64,000 bases of DNA, from NCBI GenBank assembly GCA_038380435.1, contig JAWZYU010000001.1, positions 19,076,001 to 19,140,000 on the forward strand. The letters are read 5' to 3'. This document shows, in pieces, positions 9,285 to 20,252 of the stretch; the first letter of the stretch is position 1, and the number at the start of each line of letters is the position of its first letter. A model generated the notes under the pieces. It searched no databases. It saw nothing but the letters and a program-made list of their open reading frames with translations, and had not been told where the DNA came from. The position numbers were made by a program, and so were the translations under genes. Source of the DNA: Ryuthela nishihirai. Lineage: Eukaryota; Arthropoda; Arachnida; Araneae; Heptathelidae.

Positions 9285-10670
9285 GGGGCAGGGGTGACTC
9301 AGTCGGTAGCGCGCCAGGCAAAGAAGGTCTAAGGAGAAGGCTAGCTTCGCACAAGTGTAAGTGGCGCCGTTCTGCGGAATTTTACCGAAGCTGAACGTGG
9401 CAAATTGATGTGCAGGCAGAAAAACAACTGTAAGGGTCGATCTGCGCATGCGCAGTGCAATCATTTTAGCCCAATGCAGCTATGGTTTGTCTTACTATTG
9501 TTATGTATATTGCGATTTAACCAGTGTTTCCAGATGCCTAACAGCCATGGCTGTTTGGCACAGTGGTAGCTGACCCTAAAGTTATTCAATGAGTGTTTTA
9601 TCTCGTTCAGGAGTACATTTTACGATACCTGGAAAAACCGTTGTATGTTTATTTTGAGTAAATTTCCAGAATTTTTAAAATTAATATGTAAATTAATACA
9701 TTTAATCATCTTGCGAATATGTAAGTCAATGTATGTTGCAGTTTTGTGTTTCCTGGAGCATATCGATGTATATAGGTGTCTGCAGTTTGTTCTCGTAAAT
9801 TTTTTTATGGTTGATACGAGAAGTGCCTGCTGCCATCTATTGACAATTTATACAACTAAGAACCTCGATATGACTTTTATTGAAAATATCTAAAATTCTA
9901 TAAAATATAATTAAACGAAACATGATATCTCACATAGAGCCATGAATTTCAATTTATTATAATATATTAAATATTGTAGAATGTTCAAAATATTAAAATT
10001 CTTTTCTTGAGCATAGCTACTACCTCTTTTACAAAATGGGATTTTATTAAAGAAAATAATTTTAACTAATCCCTGTAAAAAGAAAACTATGATGGTAAAA
10101 TTCAAGAAACGGACACTTTGAACAGAGCTAACCATTGAAAACCTTGCTGGGCGGTGGAAAAATAACGCAAGGAACTGGCTCCTCTCCCTGGCTAGGTGAC
10201 TTCACTGCAATGCACGAATTTGCCATATTTAGAGGGCGCTGCAATCGAAAAGTCTAGCTCTCTTCTCCCTTAGATACTCCTTGCGCCAGGCTCGTAATCT
10301 GTAGTTCCCAGGTTCGAGTTCCAGCTGGGTCGCGTTGAGATTTATCTCCGCAAAATTCCCCTCCCTGCCCACGGTCAGTAGGGGACATCGATGGGCTCGG
10401 AAAGGCCGCCGTCCATCGGATGGGACGTTAAGCCGTGGCGCCGTGTACGGGAGAGCCATACTCTGTGCTCGTTAAAGAACACGCTGGATGGCCTTGACGG
10501 GAGGCTACCATCTGTCTCCCAACAGCTGTTCCAGTGGGTCCCCTCCCCCAACAGCTGTTCCAGTGGGTCCCCTCCCCCAACTTTCTCTGAACCTTCGGGG
10601 TCCATGTGACCTGGCCATTTAGCCCATGATGTGCAAAAAAGTGCCGCTCAGAGGTAAAACAATCCAACCC
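9285..10670 (+). mobile_element. SINE-A copy split by element X
   Basis: The head is at 9285-9319 and the rest at 10283-10670. The outer TSD AACTATACACTA is exact at 9273-9284 and 10671-10682, so both halves are one insertion. The body has an extra 38-bp internal duplication around CAACAGCTGTTCCAGTGGG. Element X landed in the head between the A and B boxes. Confidence 0.9.
9320..10282. mobile_element. Element X, copy 1: non-autonomous TIR transposon
   Basis: About 963 bp inserted inside SINE-A with the duplicated target GCGCCAGGC (9311-9319 and 10283-10291). The ends are imperfect inverted repeats: CAAAGAAGGTCTAAGGAGAA at the left, and the reverse complement of the right end reads CAAGGAGTATCTAAGGGAGA. 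Related copies lie at 51992-52916 and 63408 onward. An 8-9 bp duplication and a CA-start suggest a hAT-like element, but no transposase is present. Conserved internal landmarks are GCGCATGCGCAGTGCAAT, GTGCCTGCTGCCATCTA and AGAGGGCGCTGCAATCGA. Confidence 0.8.
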
Positions 10671-10682
10671 AACTATACACTA

Positions 10683-11924
10683 AATGACTTCCTTCTTAGG
10701 TTTTAGGCCCTCAAGTGCTCCAAAACTGCGGCTAAGTGTACTGGTTTCTCAGAACCAATTCTTTTCAGACGTTGATCACCACGCACAAGACGACAAATTT
10801 TTCTTTTCCTTTACCAGCTTACCAACACGATCCACACCAATAAAGAAATCAACCTTCCGCGCACTCACCATATAAAATACTTCTTCACTTTAAGCACCCA
10901 TCGTGTACATACTAAAACTAAATATACCTCCTTTCGGATATCAACAACTCCAACATAACAATTTTTTTTTATTTTTCAGATAGGTTCTGTGTTCCAATTC
11001 GTTGGTTACATAATTTTCACGCTGAAGAATACACGAGCGTTCATGACATGTTTATTATAAATTCACTGTAGCACATTCATCTGTCGTAACACTATTAATA
11101 TTATTAACTTATTTAACTGATCACTAATCTGATAGCGATGTAGATATAATCGTCCGTTGATGCTATTTCCTAAAAGGAATTTTTTTTATTTCTAAAGTGA
11201 TCAAAAACAAACGACTGTCCATCGTTTTTCGGTCTATTGTCTTTGCAAACGAGATTTTTATGTTGCGAAATAAATAAATAAATAAATAAATCACCTCTGT
11301 AATATACAGTTTGCTGATTATTATATAATGCCTGCATTCTATTATAAAATGCATGCAAATGTATTTCTTTCTGTGACTACCAGTCACAGAAAGTGACTGT
11401 AGATAAAAAATGTTTAACTAAATTTTAAAATTATAAAATTTCATAAGCTACCAATTTTAGTTTTTTTTTCCATTTATATTAATATTTAACATTTTTAATT
11501 ATTAATTTCTTAATATTTATTTTATATTCTATTTTTTAACGTCGGGTTTTATTTATTTCTTGATAATGCTATTATACATTTATTTTACCTATACAATACC
11601 TTACAATTTTTTTTAACTGCTACTTGTTATTATCATTATGCTATTATTTTACAACACATAGACAGGTAACAATCCTAGAAACCTCTCCTAGCTTTTACAG
11701 ATCTTTTCATACAAAGACATGCCCTACTAAGACTGAAGCCACGACTGACCATTGCCTCGATTTGGGCTAACACAACACACATAGTTTGCCTTGCTAGAGC
11801 AGTCGTTATCTCACTAACCACTAAGTTAATTAAGGAGTATAATATGATAATAATAATGATGTATAATATGATAATAATAATGATGTATAAATGATTAAGA
11901 ATCATTTTTATTTATTATTTAGTT
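10683..11924. other. No gene seen; LTR and dispersed-repeat debris
   Basis: 10995-11070 contains CACGCTGAAGAATACACGAG, the reverse complement of the gypsy-family LTR start, so it is a reversed relic. 11349-11455 shares the motif of 8036-8072 with a short extra hairpin (CTGTGACTACCAGTCACAG). (AAAT)n is at 11268-11290. A 24-bp AT unit is repeated near 11838-11888. No coding frame is convincing. Confidence 0.5.
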
Positions 11925-11936
11925 CCTTCGATATGG

Positions 11937-12323
11937 GGGAGGGGGTGGCTCAGTCGGTAGCGCGCCAGGCTCGTAATCTGTAGTTCCCAGGTTCGAGTTC
12001 CAGCTGGGGAAGCGTTGAGATTTATCTCCGCAAAAATTCCCCGCCCTGCCCACGGTCAGTAGGGGACACCTATGGGCTTGGAAAGGACGCCGTCCGTCGG
12101 ATGGGACGTTAAGCCGTGGCCCCGTGTGCGGGAGAACCATACCCTGTGCACGTTAAAGAACACGCTGGATGGCCTTGACGGGAGGGTACCATCTGTCTCC
12201 CAACAGCTGTTCCAGTGGGTCCCCTCCCCGAACCTTCTCTGAGCCTTCGGGGTCCATGTGACCTGGCCATTTAGCCCATGGTGTGCAAAAAAAGTGCCGC
12301 TCAGAGTTAAAACAACCCAACAA
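11937..12323 (+). mobile_element. SINE-A copy
   Basis: Full-length copy with the exact TSD CCTTCGATATGG at 11925-11936 and 12324-12335. The right flank is the duplicated block also found at 36136. Confidence 0.93.
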
Positions 12324-13193
12324 CCTTCGATATGGTTGAAATGAAAAGTTCTAGAGCGTTTCTCGACCTATCAAAAGTGGAATATTTTGTTTAAATATCT
12401 ATGAGTATGGCTTTGTCCGAATGAAATTTAAACCATCCGTTGTTTCGTAATGCAGTCAGGTAATAACGATTTTAATAATAATGTCTTTATGGCAAACTTT
12501 ACAGGATTGTCATACTTAAAATACCCTGCTATGCCTTATGGCAAGGCCAGGTCTTTTCAAGCCTGCTATGTGTCTTATAGCTAGGCCATAAGACACATAG
12601 CAGTATTGAAAAGCATGCTGTCTGTCGGATGGAGGTGCAGTCGTGGAACTAGGAGTAGTAATGGAGCTGTCCTAAACCAGAGCTATGTAATGGGTAACCA
12701 GAGCTACTACAGGGCTTGGACAATATACTTAAAAACAAAAACGATGTATCAAGTTGGTCAAAAGAAACAGGAACATAATTCAGCATTATTATATTATTCC
12801 TTACGTGAATCAACTGCCGTTATTTTTATATTATATATCTGTTGTAATTTTTATGACTATATACTCAGCAACAAATTAGTTATATCTGAAGTGATAGCCA
12901 GGCTTATAATCTACAGTTCCCAGGTTCGAGTTCTGCCTGCGCCAGAGTTAAGATTTAGACCCCAAAACATCCCCTCCCTGCCCTCAGACAGGGAAGCCGA
13001 TGGGCATGACAAGGCTGCCATTCAACGGATGGGAGGTAAAGCGGTGTGGTCCCGTGTGTGGGAGTGCTACACTTTCTTCACGATAAGGAACATGATGGAT
13101 GGGTTTGAGAGGAGGCTACCATCTACCTCCCACAGCTGCCAGTGTGCCCCCTCTCTCAGCAATCTCCGAGTCTTTGAAGAAAGAAAAATATGG
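12324..13193. repeat. Duplicated block, copy 1 (mate 36136-37012)
   Basis: Both copies begin CCTTCGATATGGTTGAAATG and share TCGACCTATCAAAAGTGGAA-type sequence for hundreds of bases. 12895-13184 is a diverged SINE-A relative: head CCAGGCTTATAATCTACAG, B box GGTTCGAGTTC, body ACGGATGGGAGGTAAAGC. The long frame at 12606-13214 crosses this SINE and is not a gene. A CTTATGG/CATAAG inverted pair lies near 12530-12600. Confidence 0.8.
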
Positions 13194-13584
13194 GTTGGGT
13201 TGTTTGACCTCTGAGCGGCACTTTTTTGCACACCATGGGGTAAATGACCAGGTCACATGGACCCCGAAGGCTCAGAGAAGATTGGGGGAGGGGACCCACT
13301 GGAACAGCTGTTGGGAGACAAAAAGATGGTAGTCTCCCGTCAAGGCCATCCAGCGTGTTCTTTAACGTGCACAGGGTATGGCTCTCCTGCACACGGCGCC
13401 ACGACTTAACGTCCCATCCGAAGGACGGCTGCCTTTCCAAGCCCATCCGTGTCCCCTACTGACCGTGGGCAGGGCGGGGAATTTTGCGGAGATAAATCTC
13501 AACGCTGACCAAGCTGGGACTCGAACCTGGGAACTACAGATTACGAGCCTGGCGCGCTACCGACTGAGCCACCCCCGCCCCAGC
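13194..13584 (-). mobile_element. SINE-A copy
   Basis: Reverse full-length copy. The TSD AAAATATGG is at 13185-13193 and 13585-13593. Its left flank (TTTGAAGAAAGAAAAATATG) is shared with the chimeric SINE at 37013. Confidence 0.92.
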
Positions 13585-13817
13585 AAAATATGGCCTTAGA
13601 TGATCAGATTAATAGGCCACACTGATCTGACAGCCCTCCTCTTCCATTTTCTTCCACAAGAGAGTATCTGTTTTGTAAGGTACTAAGGGTCTGCACCCCT
13701 GAAGGCGGAATCAGACATTAGTTGCTAAAGTGCCCAGTTCTGTGCATCATCACTGGGGACTGGTACACAGCTATCCATCTAGTTTATGTCTAGCTACCAT
13801 TTACAGGCCAAAAATTT

Positions 13818-14826
13818 GCCAACTGCACGCGGTGTTCCCTATGGTCACCCTCCCAAATACTGATCTCGCCCAAAGCTGCTTATTTTCTTTGCAAAATTCC
13901 CCGCCCTGCCCACGGTCAGTAGGGGACAGCGATGGACTTGGAAAGGCCGCCGTCCGTCGGATGGGACGTTAAGCCGTGGCTCGGTGTGCGGGAGAGTCAT
14001 ACCCTGTGCACGTTAAAGAACACGCTGGATGGCCTCGACGGGAGGCTACCATCTGTCTCCCAACAGCTGTTCCAGTGGGTCCCCTCCCCCAACCTTCTCT
14101 GAGCCTTCGGGGTCCATGTGACCTGGCCATTTAGCCCATGGTGTGCAGAAAAGTGCCGCTCAGAGGTAAAACAACCCAACCCAATCCCCGCCCTGCCCAC
14201 GGTCAGTAGGGGACAGCGATGGGCTTGGAAAGGCCGCAGTCCGTCTGATGGGACGTTAAGCAGTGGCCCTGTGTACTGGAGAGTCATACCCTGGGCACGT
14301 TAAAGAACACGCTGGATGGCCTTGACGGGAGGCTACCATCTGTTTCCCAACAGCTGTTCCAGTGGGTCCCCTCCCCCAACCTTCTCTGAGCCTTCGGGGT
14401 CCATGTGATCTGGCCATTTAGCCCATGGTGTGCAAAAAAGTGCCGCTCAGAGGTAAAACAATCCAACCCAATCCCCGCCCTGCCCACGGTCAGTAGGGGA
14501 CAGCGATGGGCTTGGAAAGGCCGCAGTCCGTCTGATGGGACGTTAAGCAGTGGCCCTGTGTACTGGAGAGTCATACCCTGGGCACGTTAAAGAACACGCT
14601 GGATGGCCTTGACGGGAGGCTGCCATCTGTCTCCCAACAGCTGTTCCAGTGGGTTCCCTCCCCCAACCTTCTCTGAACCTTCGGGGGCCTTGTGACCTGT
14701 CCATTTAACCCATGGTGTGCATAAAAGTGCAGCTAGGAGGTAAAACAACGCAACCCAAACCCAAAGCTGCTTAACATCTGAGGATGGGACAACAACCGGT
14801 GTTTTTAAATTGGTATGGCCTTTGTC
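13818..14826 (-). pseudogene. 5S rRNA-derived copy split by a SINE-A array
   Basis: On the minus strand, starting near 14826, the sequence reads GACAAAGGCCATACC, ACACCGGTT and TTAAGCAGCTTTGGGCGAGA. After the inserted SINE array it continues TCAGTATTTGGGAGGGTGAC, GGGAACACCGCGTGCAGTTGGC, ending near 13818 with a T run beyond. These match the order of animal 5S rRNA blocks: GCCATACC, the internal control region, GTTAAGCA, AGTACTTGGATGGGTGACC and GGGAACACC. The parts sum to about 115 nt, near the normal 120. The insertion TSD CCCAAAGCTGCTTA lies inside the 5S. It could be a pseudogene or the head of a 5S-derived SINE. 13594-13817 beyond its 3' side shows nothing else. Confidence 0.72.
13883..14759 (+). 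mobile_element. SINE-A: three tandem 5'-truncated units
   Basis: Units start at about 13883, 14186 and 14473 with a period of 287 bp. Each runs from CCCCGCCCTGCCCACGG through the tail AACCCAAT, with no tRNA head. One TSD (CCCAAAGCTGCTTA, 13869-13882 and 14760-14773) encloses all three, so amplification followed a single truncated insertion. Units 2 and 3 share CAGTCCGTCTGATGG, absent from unit 1. Confidence 0.9.
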
Positions 14827-15220
14827 TTAATAAAATTGATATTTTTATTACCAAAATTTTATTTGCTATATTATTAGTTATTTATTTATTATTTTCTTCC
14901 AAGATATTATTACAATTTTATCGATTTTTATTACCAATATATTTATTTTTCCCCATATTTAATTAAGGCTACCAGTAAAAAGTTTAGATAAAGAAATTAA
15001 AGTGTAATTATTTTCGTTCAATCTTGAGTTCGAATTATTCAAGCGACAGGATTCAAGAGCATTTCTGCGCTTGCGGAGATGGAAATAAGTATCAAAAGCA
15101 ACCGAAATGACGAAGGATTTTTGTATCTGTATTCAATGAGCATCATTCACAAATCCCAGCAATGCCTTGTAAGACATAGATGAAATAATATTGATGGATC
15201 ACACTGTAAATACACTACAG
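14827..15220. repeat. AT-rich part of duplicated block (mate 27409-27800)
   Basis: No gene. It is collinear with 27409-27800, for example TAAATTGGTATG..CTTTGTCTTAA.AAAATTGATA and GCATTTCTGCGCTTGCGGAG. The mate has an expanded TTTA run near 27461-27486. Confidence 0.8.
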
Positions 15221-15905
15221 GAAAAAAAAATTGCAACACCTGGAAGGATTGATGTCATTTTATTGAAATGCAGTCAGGTGTTAACGTATACTGAGATATG
15301 CGATTGATTACATTATCAAAAAAAAAAGGAAAAAAATATGGTCAATGATGATGAAATATGACATATGTAGTATGATGTTGAACCCGCCCCGCACAGCAAT
15401 GCATTCATGAACACGGCGGGGAAGGCTATCGTCCACCTCTATAATATCCTCCTGAGGATTAGTACTCCAAATAGCGAGAAGTCGCTGTTCCATTTCAGCG
15501 ACAGTGATTAGCGCACCTCTTGGATGTTGTTGGAGCTGTCGGCTCATCATGCCCAGACGTGTTGAATAGGTGAAAGGTCCGGCGAGCATGCTGGCCATGG
15601 TAGTACCTGAACGTTTTGCTCGTGTAGACTAATGCGGGCTGTATGGGGACGGGCGTTTTCTTGCGTAAAAGGTTCCATGCTGCTGAACAAATAGGAAAGC
15701 CACTGGCTGCAAAATGTAACATATCGTTGGGCAGTTAGAGATCCCATTATGATGACCAGTTCTGACAGAGATGTCCGACTAATGATTCCCCACACCAAGA
15801 CAGATTGTAGCTTCCCATCAAGGCCACCCAGCGTGTTCCTTAACGTGCACATGGTATAGCTCTCCTACACACGAGCAAGGCCCCTTCTATACCATAGACC
15901 TGGAC
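15221..15905 (-). pseudogene. Tc1/mariner transposase C-terminal half, copy 1
   Basis: Minus-strand frames read SVLVWGIISRTSLSEL, LTAQRYV, ENARPHTARISLHEQNVQVL, SPDLSPIQHVW and a C-terminal RRVHECIAVRGG. NARPHTA and SPDLSPIEH surround the second and third acidic residues of the DDE core of Tc1-like transposases. Frameshifts occur near 15550 and 15670. The N-terminal half is missing and is replaced by a SINE-A fragment (15798-15880), which contributes the false peptide CTLRNTLGGLDGKL. The end near 15221 reads CACTACAGGAAAAAAAAATT. The mate at 27801 is better preserved (FYQQDNARPHTAS). Confidence 0.85.
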
Positions 15906-16145
15906 ACTGCAAGCACAAAACACCTAATTTAAAAAAAAAAAGAGCAGTTCTAATTTTACTAACTTTTACTAAAAATTCAACCAGTAGTTACCTCTTTTAA
16001 AAATTACATAGTTAATTTTAAAATATTCTTATTTATTTTAATAAAACCGTAAGGAGTAAATTATTTTATTTTATTTAGTTTTAAAATAGATAGATTTGAT
16101 ATAAATTTTAAGCAAATGAAATCTCAAATATTTATGCAAAATTAA
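15906..16145. repeat. End of duplicated block (mate 28500-28935)
   Basis: AT-rich, collinear with the mate. The mate carries SINE-B at 28593-28795, whereas here the site near 16005 is empty. Homology stops near 16145, where the mate enters a LINE. No gene is seen. Confidence 0.75.
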
Positions 16146-16189
16146 TATCTCTGCTTTCTTCCTTCCTTTTGCTTAAAGCTGTCCAGGCC

Positions 16190-16296
16190 TGGTGTATTAC
16201 GGTGGCCTTGACATCCGACAGACGGAGGCCTTGAGATCCGGCGGACGGAGGCCTTTCCAAGACGATCGGTGTCCCTTACTGATCGCGGGCAGGGCG
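16190..16296 (-). mobile_element. Old SINE-A fragment
   Basis: Diverged body pieces (TTCCAAGACGATCGGTGTCC and GCAGGGCGGG) with a short internal repeat of GACGGAGGCCTT. It is interrupted on the right by a younger SINE-A. Confidence 0.65.
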
Positions 16297-16305
16297 GGAT
16301 TATTG

Positions 16306-16697
16306 GGTTGGGTTGGGTTGATTTACCTCTGAACGGCACTTTTTTGCACACCATGGGTAAATAGCCAGATCACATGGACCCCCAAGGCTCAGAGAAGGTT
16401 GGGGGAGGGGACCCACTGGAACATCTGTTGGGAGACAGATGGTAGCCTCCCGTCAAGGCTATCCAGCGTGTTCTTTAACGTAGACAGGTATGTCTCTCCC
16501 GCACACGGGGTCACGGCTTAACGTCCCATCCGACGGACGGCGGTCTTTCCAAGCCCATCGGTGCCCCCTACTGACCGTGAGCAAGCGGGGAATTTTGCGG
16601 AGATAAATCTCAACGCTGACCCAGCTGAGACTCGAACCTGGGAACTACAGATTACGAGCCTGGCGCGCTACCGACTGAGCCACCCCCGCCCCTGGCC
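16306..16697 (-). mobile_element. SINE-A copy
   Basis: Reverse full-length copy. The short TSD GGATTATTG is at 16297-16305 and 16698-16706. It sits in an older SINE-A fragment. Confidence 0.88.
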
Positions 16698-16706
16698 GGA
16701 TTATTG

Positions 16707-17280
16707 CGCAGAATGTTGGTTGCGCTACAGCTATATTGTGTTGCATTCGCACTCATTCTGAACTATTTCGTTGTCTTGTCAGGTTGGGAATGGGAACGGT
16801 ATGAAAGTTCTAAAATAAAAATACAATTTTATTAAGAAATTATTAATTTTTCCTTTGCGATTGCCGTTGTGGGCTCCCCTGTTGTATAATAAATGATCAC
16901 AAAAGCTGACTTTAGAAGTGAATTTTTGTAACTGGCATTGTTATTTTTTAATATTTAAATAACTCATTAAATACTGAACGAATATTGTTGAAAAGCTAGA
17001 GATATTGATTATATTTCACTTCTTTCAGAAGTTACCTTACTTTGACGTTATCTTGCCATTTACATAACAGACGGTTGTTTCTTAATTTATGGAAACTAGT
17101 ATTTGTTTTTGAAATATTTTGATAGTACTCCAGAAGTAAAGGAAATAATTTGACATCAACATATACCTATCATACCATTTTTTGTAATGGTATATTCTTG
17201 AAAAGAAATTGATTCATACAGAAAATAGTTTTATTTTTGTAAATATGGATATTTAATTTAATTTATAATTCAACTTTAAA
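16707..17280. other. No gene seen
   Basis: AT-rich sequence without a credible reading frame or recognised repeat, apart from ACCATT/AATGGT inverted bits near 17175. Confidence 0.5.
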
Positions 17281-17282
17281 TA

Positions 17283-17435
17283 CAGTCGCTCAAAAAATAT
17301 CCGAACACTATGGTTGATTACAGAATTCAGAAAAAATATCGGACAACGTTTTTTTTAGAAATTAGTGATCTGGCAACCTTCGTGTACTGAATTCAGTAAT
17401 CAACCATAGTGTTCGGATATGTTTTTGAGCCACTG
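17283..17435. mobile_element. Mariner-type MITE, complete
   Basis: 153 bp between TA at 17281-17282 and TA at 17436-17437. The left end CAGTCGCTCAAAAAATATCC is mirrored by the right end GGATATGTTTTTGAGCCACTG, and the inverted arms continue through GAACACTATGGTTGATTAC for about 50 bp. No coding capacity. Its arm is the repeating unit of the array at 5986-6930. Confidence 0.92.
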
Positions 17436-17474
17436 TACCTTAGTTTCTGCTATTGGCATGCTGATGTGAAGGAT

Positions 17475-18746
17475 TGTTGGGTTTGGTTGTTTTACCTCTG
17501 AGCGGCACATTTTTGCACACAATGGGCTAAATAGCCAGGTCACAAGGACTCCGAAGGCTCAGAGAAGGTTGGGGGAGTTTTTGTGTTGGGTTGTTTTTAC
17601 CTCTGAGCAGCACTTTTTTGCACACAATGGGCTAAATAGCCAGGTCACAAGGACGATGAAGGCTCAGAGAAGGTTGAGGGAGGGTTTGGGTTGTTTTACC
17701 TCTGATCGGCACTTTTTTTGCACACAATGGGCTAAATAGCCAGGTCACAAGGACCACGAAGGCTCAGAGAAGGTTGGGGGAGGGTTTGGGTTGGGTTGTG
17801 TTTACCTCTGAGCGGCACTTTTTTGCACACAATGGGCTAAATAGCCAGGTCACAAGGACCCCGAAGGTTCACAGAAGGTTGGGGGAGGGTTTGGGTTGGG
17901 TTGTTTTACCTCTAAGCGGCACTTTTTTGCACACAATGGGCTAAATATCCAGGTCACAAGGACCACGAAGGCACAGAGAAGGTTGGGGAGGGTTTGGGTT
18001 AGGTTGTTTTACCTGTGAGCGGCACTTTTTTGCACACAATGGGCTAAATAGCCAGGTCACAAGGACCCCGAAGGTTCACAGAAGGTTGGGGGAGGGTTTG
18101 GGTTGGGTTGTTTTACCTCTAAGCGGCACTTTTTTGCACACAATGGGCTAAATATCCAGGTCACAAGGACCACGAAGGCACAGAGAAGGTTGGGGAGGGT
18201 TTGGGTTAGGTTGTTTTACCTGTGAGCGGCACTTTTTTGCACACAATGGGCTAAATAGCCAGGTCACAAGGACCCCGAAGGCTCAGAGAAGGTTGTGGGA
18301 GGGTTTGGATTGGGTTGTTTTTACCTCTGAGCGGACTTTTTTTTTTGCACACAATGGTCTAAATAGCCAGGTCACAAGGACCCCGAAGGCTCAGAGAAGG
18401 TTGGGGGAAGGTTTGGGTTGGGTTGTTTTTACCTCTGAGAGGCACTTTTTTGCACACAATAGGCTAAATAGCCAGGTCACAAGGACCCCGAAGGCTCAGA
18501 GAAGGTTGGGGGAGGGTTTGGGTTGGGTTGTTTTACCTCTGAGCGACACTTTTTTGCACACAATGGGCTAAAGAGCCAGGTCACAAGGACCACGAAGACT
18601 CAGAGAAGGTTGGGGGAAGGTTTGGGTTGGGGTTTTTTTACCTCTGAGCTGCACATTTTTGCACACAATGGGCTAAATAGCCAGGTCACAAGGACCACGA
18701 AGGCTCATAGAAGGTTGGGGGAGGGTTTGGATTGGGTTGTTTTACC
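17475..18746 (-). repeat. Satellite built from the SINE-A tail, about 12 units
   Basis: Head-to-tail units of about 104 bp each contain TTTTACCTCTGAGCGGCACT, TTTTTTGCACACAATGGGC, TAAATAGCCAGGTCACAAGG and CAGAGAAGGTTGGGGGAGGG, the last roughly 100 bp of SINE-A in reverse. Unit starts are near 17475, 17581, 17685, 17785, 17890, 17993, 18097, 18200, 18304, 18411, 18517, 18621 and a stub at 18726. Units four to seven form a dimer repeat: 17854-18060 is repeated at 18061 onward with a period of 207 bp. The array consensus (CACAATGGG, ATAGCC, CACAAGGAC) differs from most dispersed copies. Confidence 0.93.
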
Positions 18747-18864
18747 TTGTTGTTTTCTGCTGAGGTCCTGCCATCCTCACAGACCTTCTACTATGGCATA
18801 TAAACTGACAGGCTCCTGTCAGACCTCTGTGGCAAGCAGCTGCTTGAGGGGGTATTTTTTTTTT
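18747..18864 (+). mobile_element. SINE-B 3' part
   Basis: Contains TTTCTGCTGAGGTCCTGCC, CATATAAACTGACAGGCTCC and CAAGCAGCTGCTTGAGGGGG followed by a T-rich tail. The tRNA-like head is absent, lost where the SINE-A tail array abuts. Confidence 0.85.
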
Positions 18865-20252
18865 CACGGTGACGCAATGAATACGAGTGTGGGCGGTCAT
18901 TGAACGGGTGTACTGGGTGTTGGCAGGGCGGCAGTGGCTCGTGGAACTGTGTGCGCTGGTAGGGCAGAGATTCAACATTAGACCCAGTGACAGACTATTC
19001 ATCTATAAAACAGAAGAGATCCATGTGCTTAACCGAACATCTGATTCTTTATCAGGTGTTACCACAGTATTAGTGACAGAAGACACAGAAATCCTTGCAC
19101 AAAATGAAGTTATAGTCCGTGAAGCCGAGAACCTATTGATAGAGTTTCCGATATTTTTTCTGTCACATCAAATGATTATGGCCGTACTAACCTGACAGAA
19201 CATAAGATCAACACTGGTGATTCTACCGGCCAGAAGGCTTCCATTGGTAAAACGGGAAGTGACAGAACAACTCATAAGGGATACGGAAGCTCAAAATATT
19301 ACAGAACCATCACAGAGTCCCTGGACGTCACCAGTGGTTCTTTTCAAGACAATGGATTGATCTATCCGTTTTTTTTGTGGATTACCTCAGATTGAATGAT
19401 ATAACAAAGAAAGACTGCTTTCCTTTATGCAGGATTGATGACACACTTGACACTCTATCTTGGTCAGAATGGTTCTCGACATTAAACTTGAAGCGCGGCT
19501 ATTGGCAAGTTGGTATACGTTCTGAAGACTGTGAGAAAACAGATTTCACTACAGGAAATGGATTTTGGAAGTTTAAAGTGATGCCATTAAACTTTGCAAC
19601 GCACCTGCAACGTTTGTGCTCAAAGGTTAGTCTTGGGAGGTCTACCTGGTTTGCTTAGACGACATCATCGTTCTTGGAAAGACTTTTAAGAAACATTTGA
19701 GAAATCTTCGTCAAGTGTTTGAAACACTTGGGGCAGCCAAAATAAAATTGAAACCGTCTAAGTGTACGCTGTTCCAGCAAGAAATTCATTATCTTGGTCA
19801 TGTCATCACTACATAAGGGATTAAGACTGATCCTAGTAAGGTAGAAGCTCTAAGAGACCGGCCTCCACCACAAAATGTTCATCAACTTCATACTTTATTG
19901 GATTTTGTACATGTTGTAGAAGATTTGTCAAGGGTTTTTCCCACACCTCAAGGCCATTACATCGTCTGACAGAAGAGGGCTATCGATTCATATGGACCAC
20001 CGAATTTGAAGTGGCCTTCCAACGGTTGAGGACAGCTCTTTTCACGGCAACAGTGTTAGCATAATGGAAACAATTGGAAAACAGTTCTTAACAGATACTG
20101 ACACAAGCAACAGAGGAGTTGATTCTCTACTTTCACAACAACAAGACGGATAATAAAGAGTTATTGCATATTTTAGCAAAACTTTATCCAAACCAGAACG
20201 GAATTATTGTGCCACAGGAAATGAACTTTTAGCAATAGTAAAAGCAATATAA

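Noticed and set aside
12606..13214. A 202-residue plus-strand frame
   Set aside because: It spans a duplicated AT-rich block and a diverged SINE-A; no domain is seen and the paralog at 36 kb does not keep it.
17475..18746. CRISPR-like array of regular repeats
   Set aside because: There are no unique spacers; the units are contiguous 104-bp SINE tails in an animal genome.
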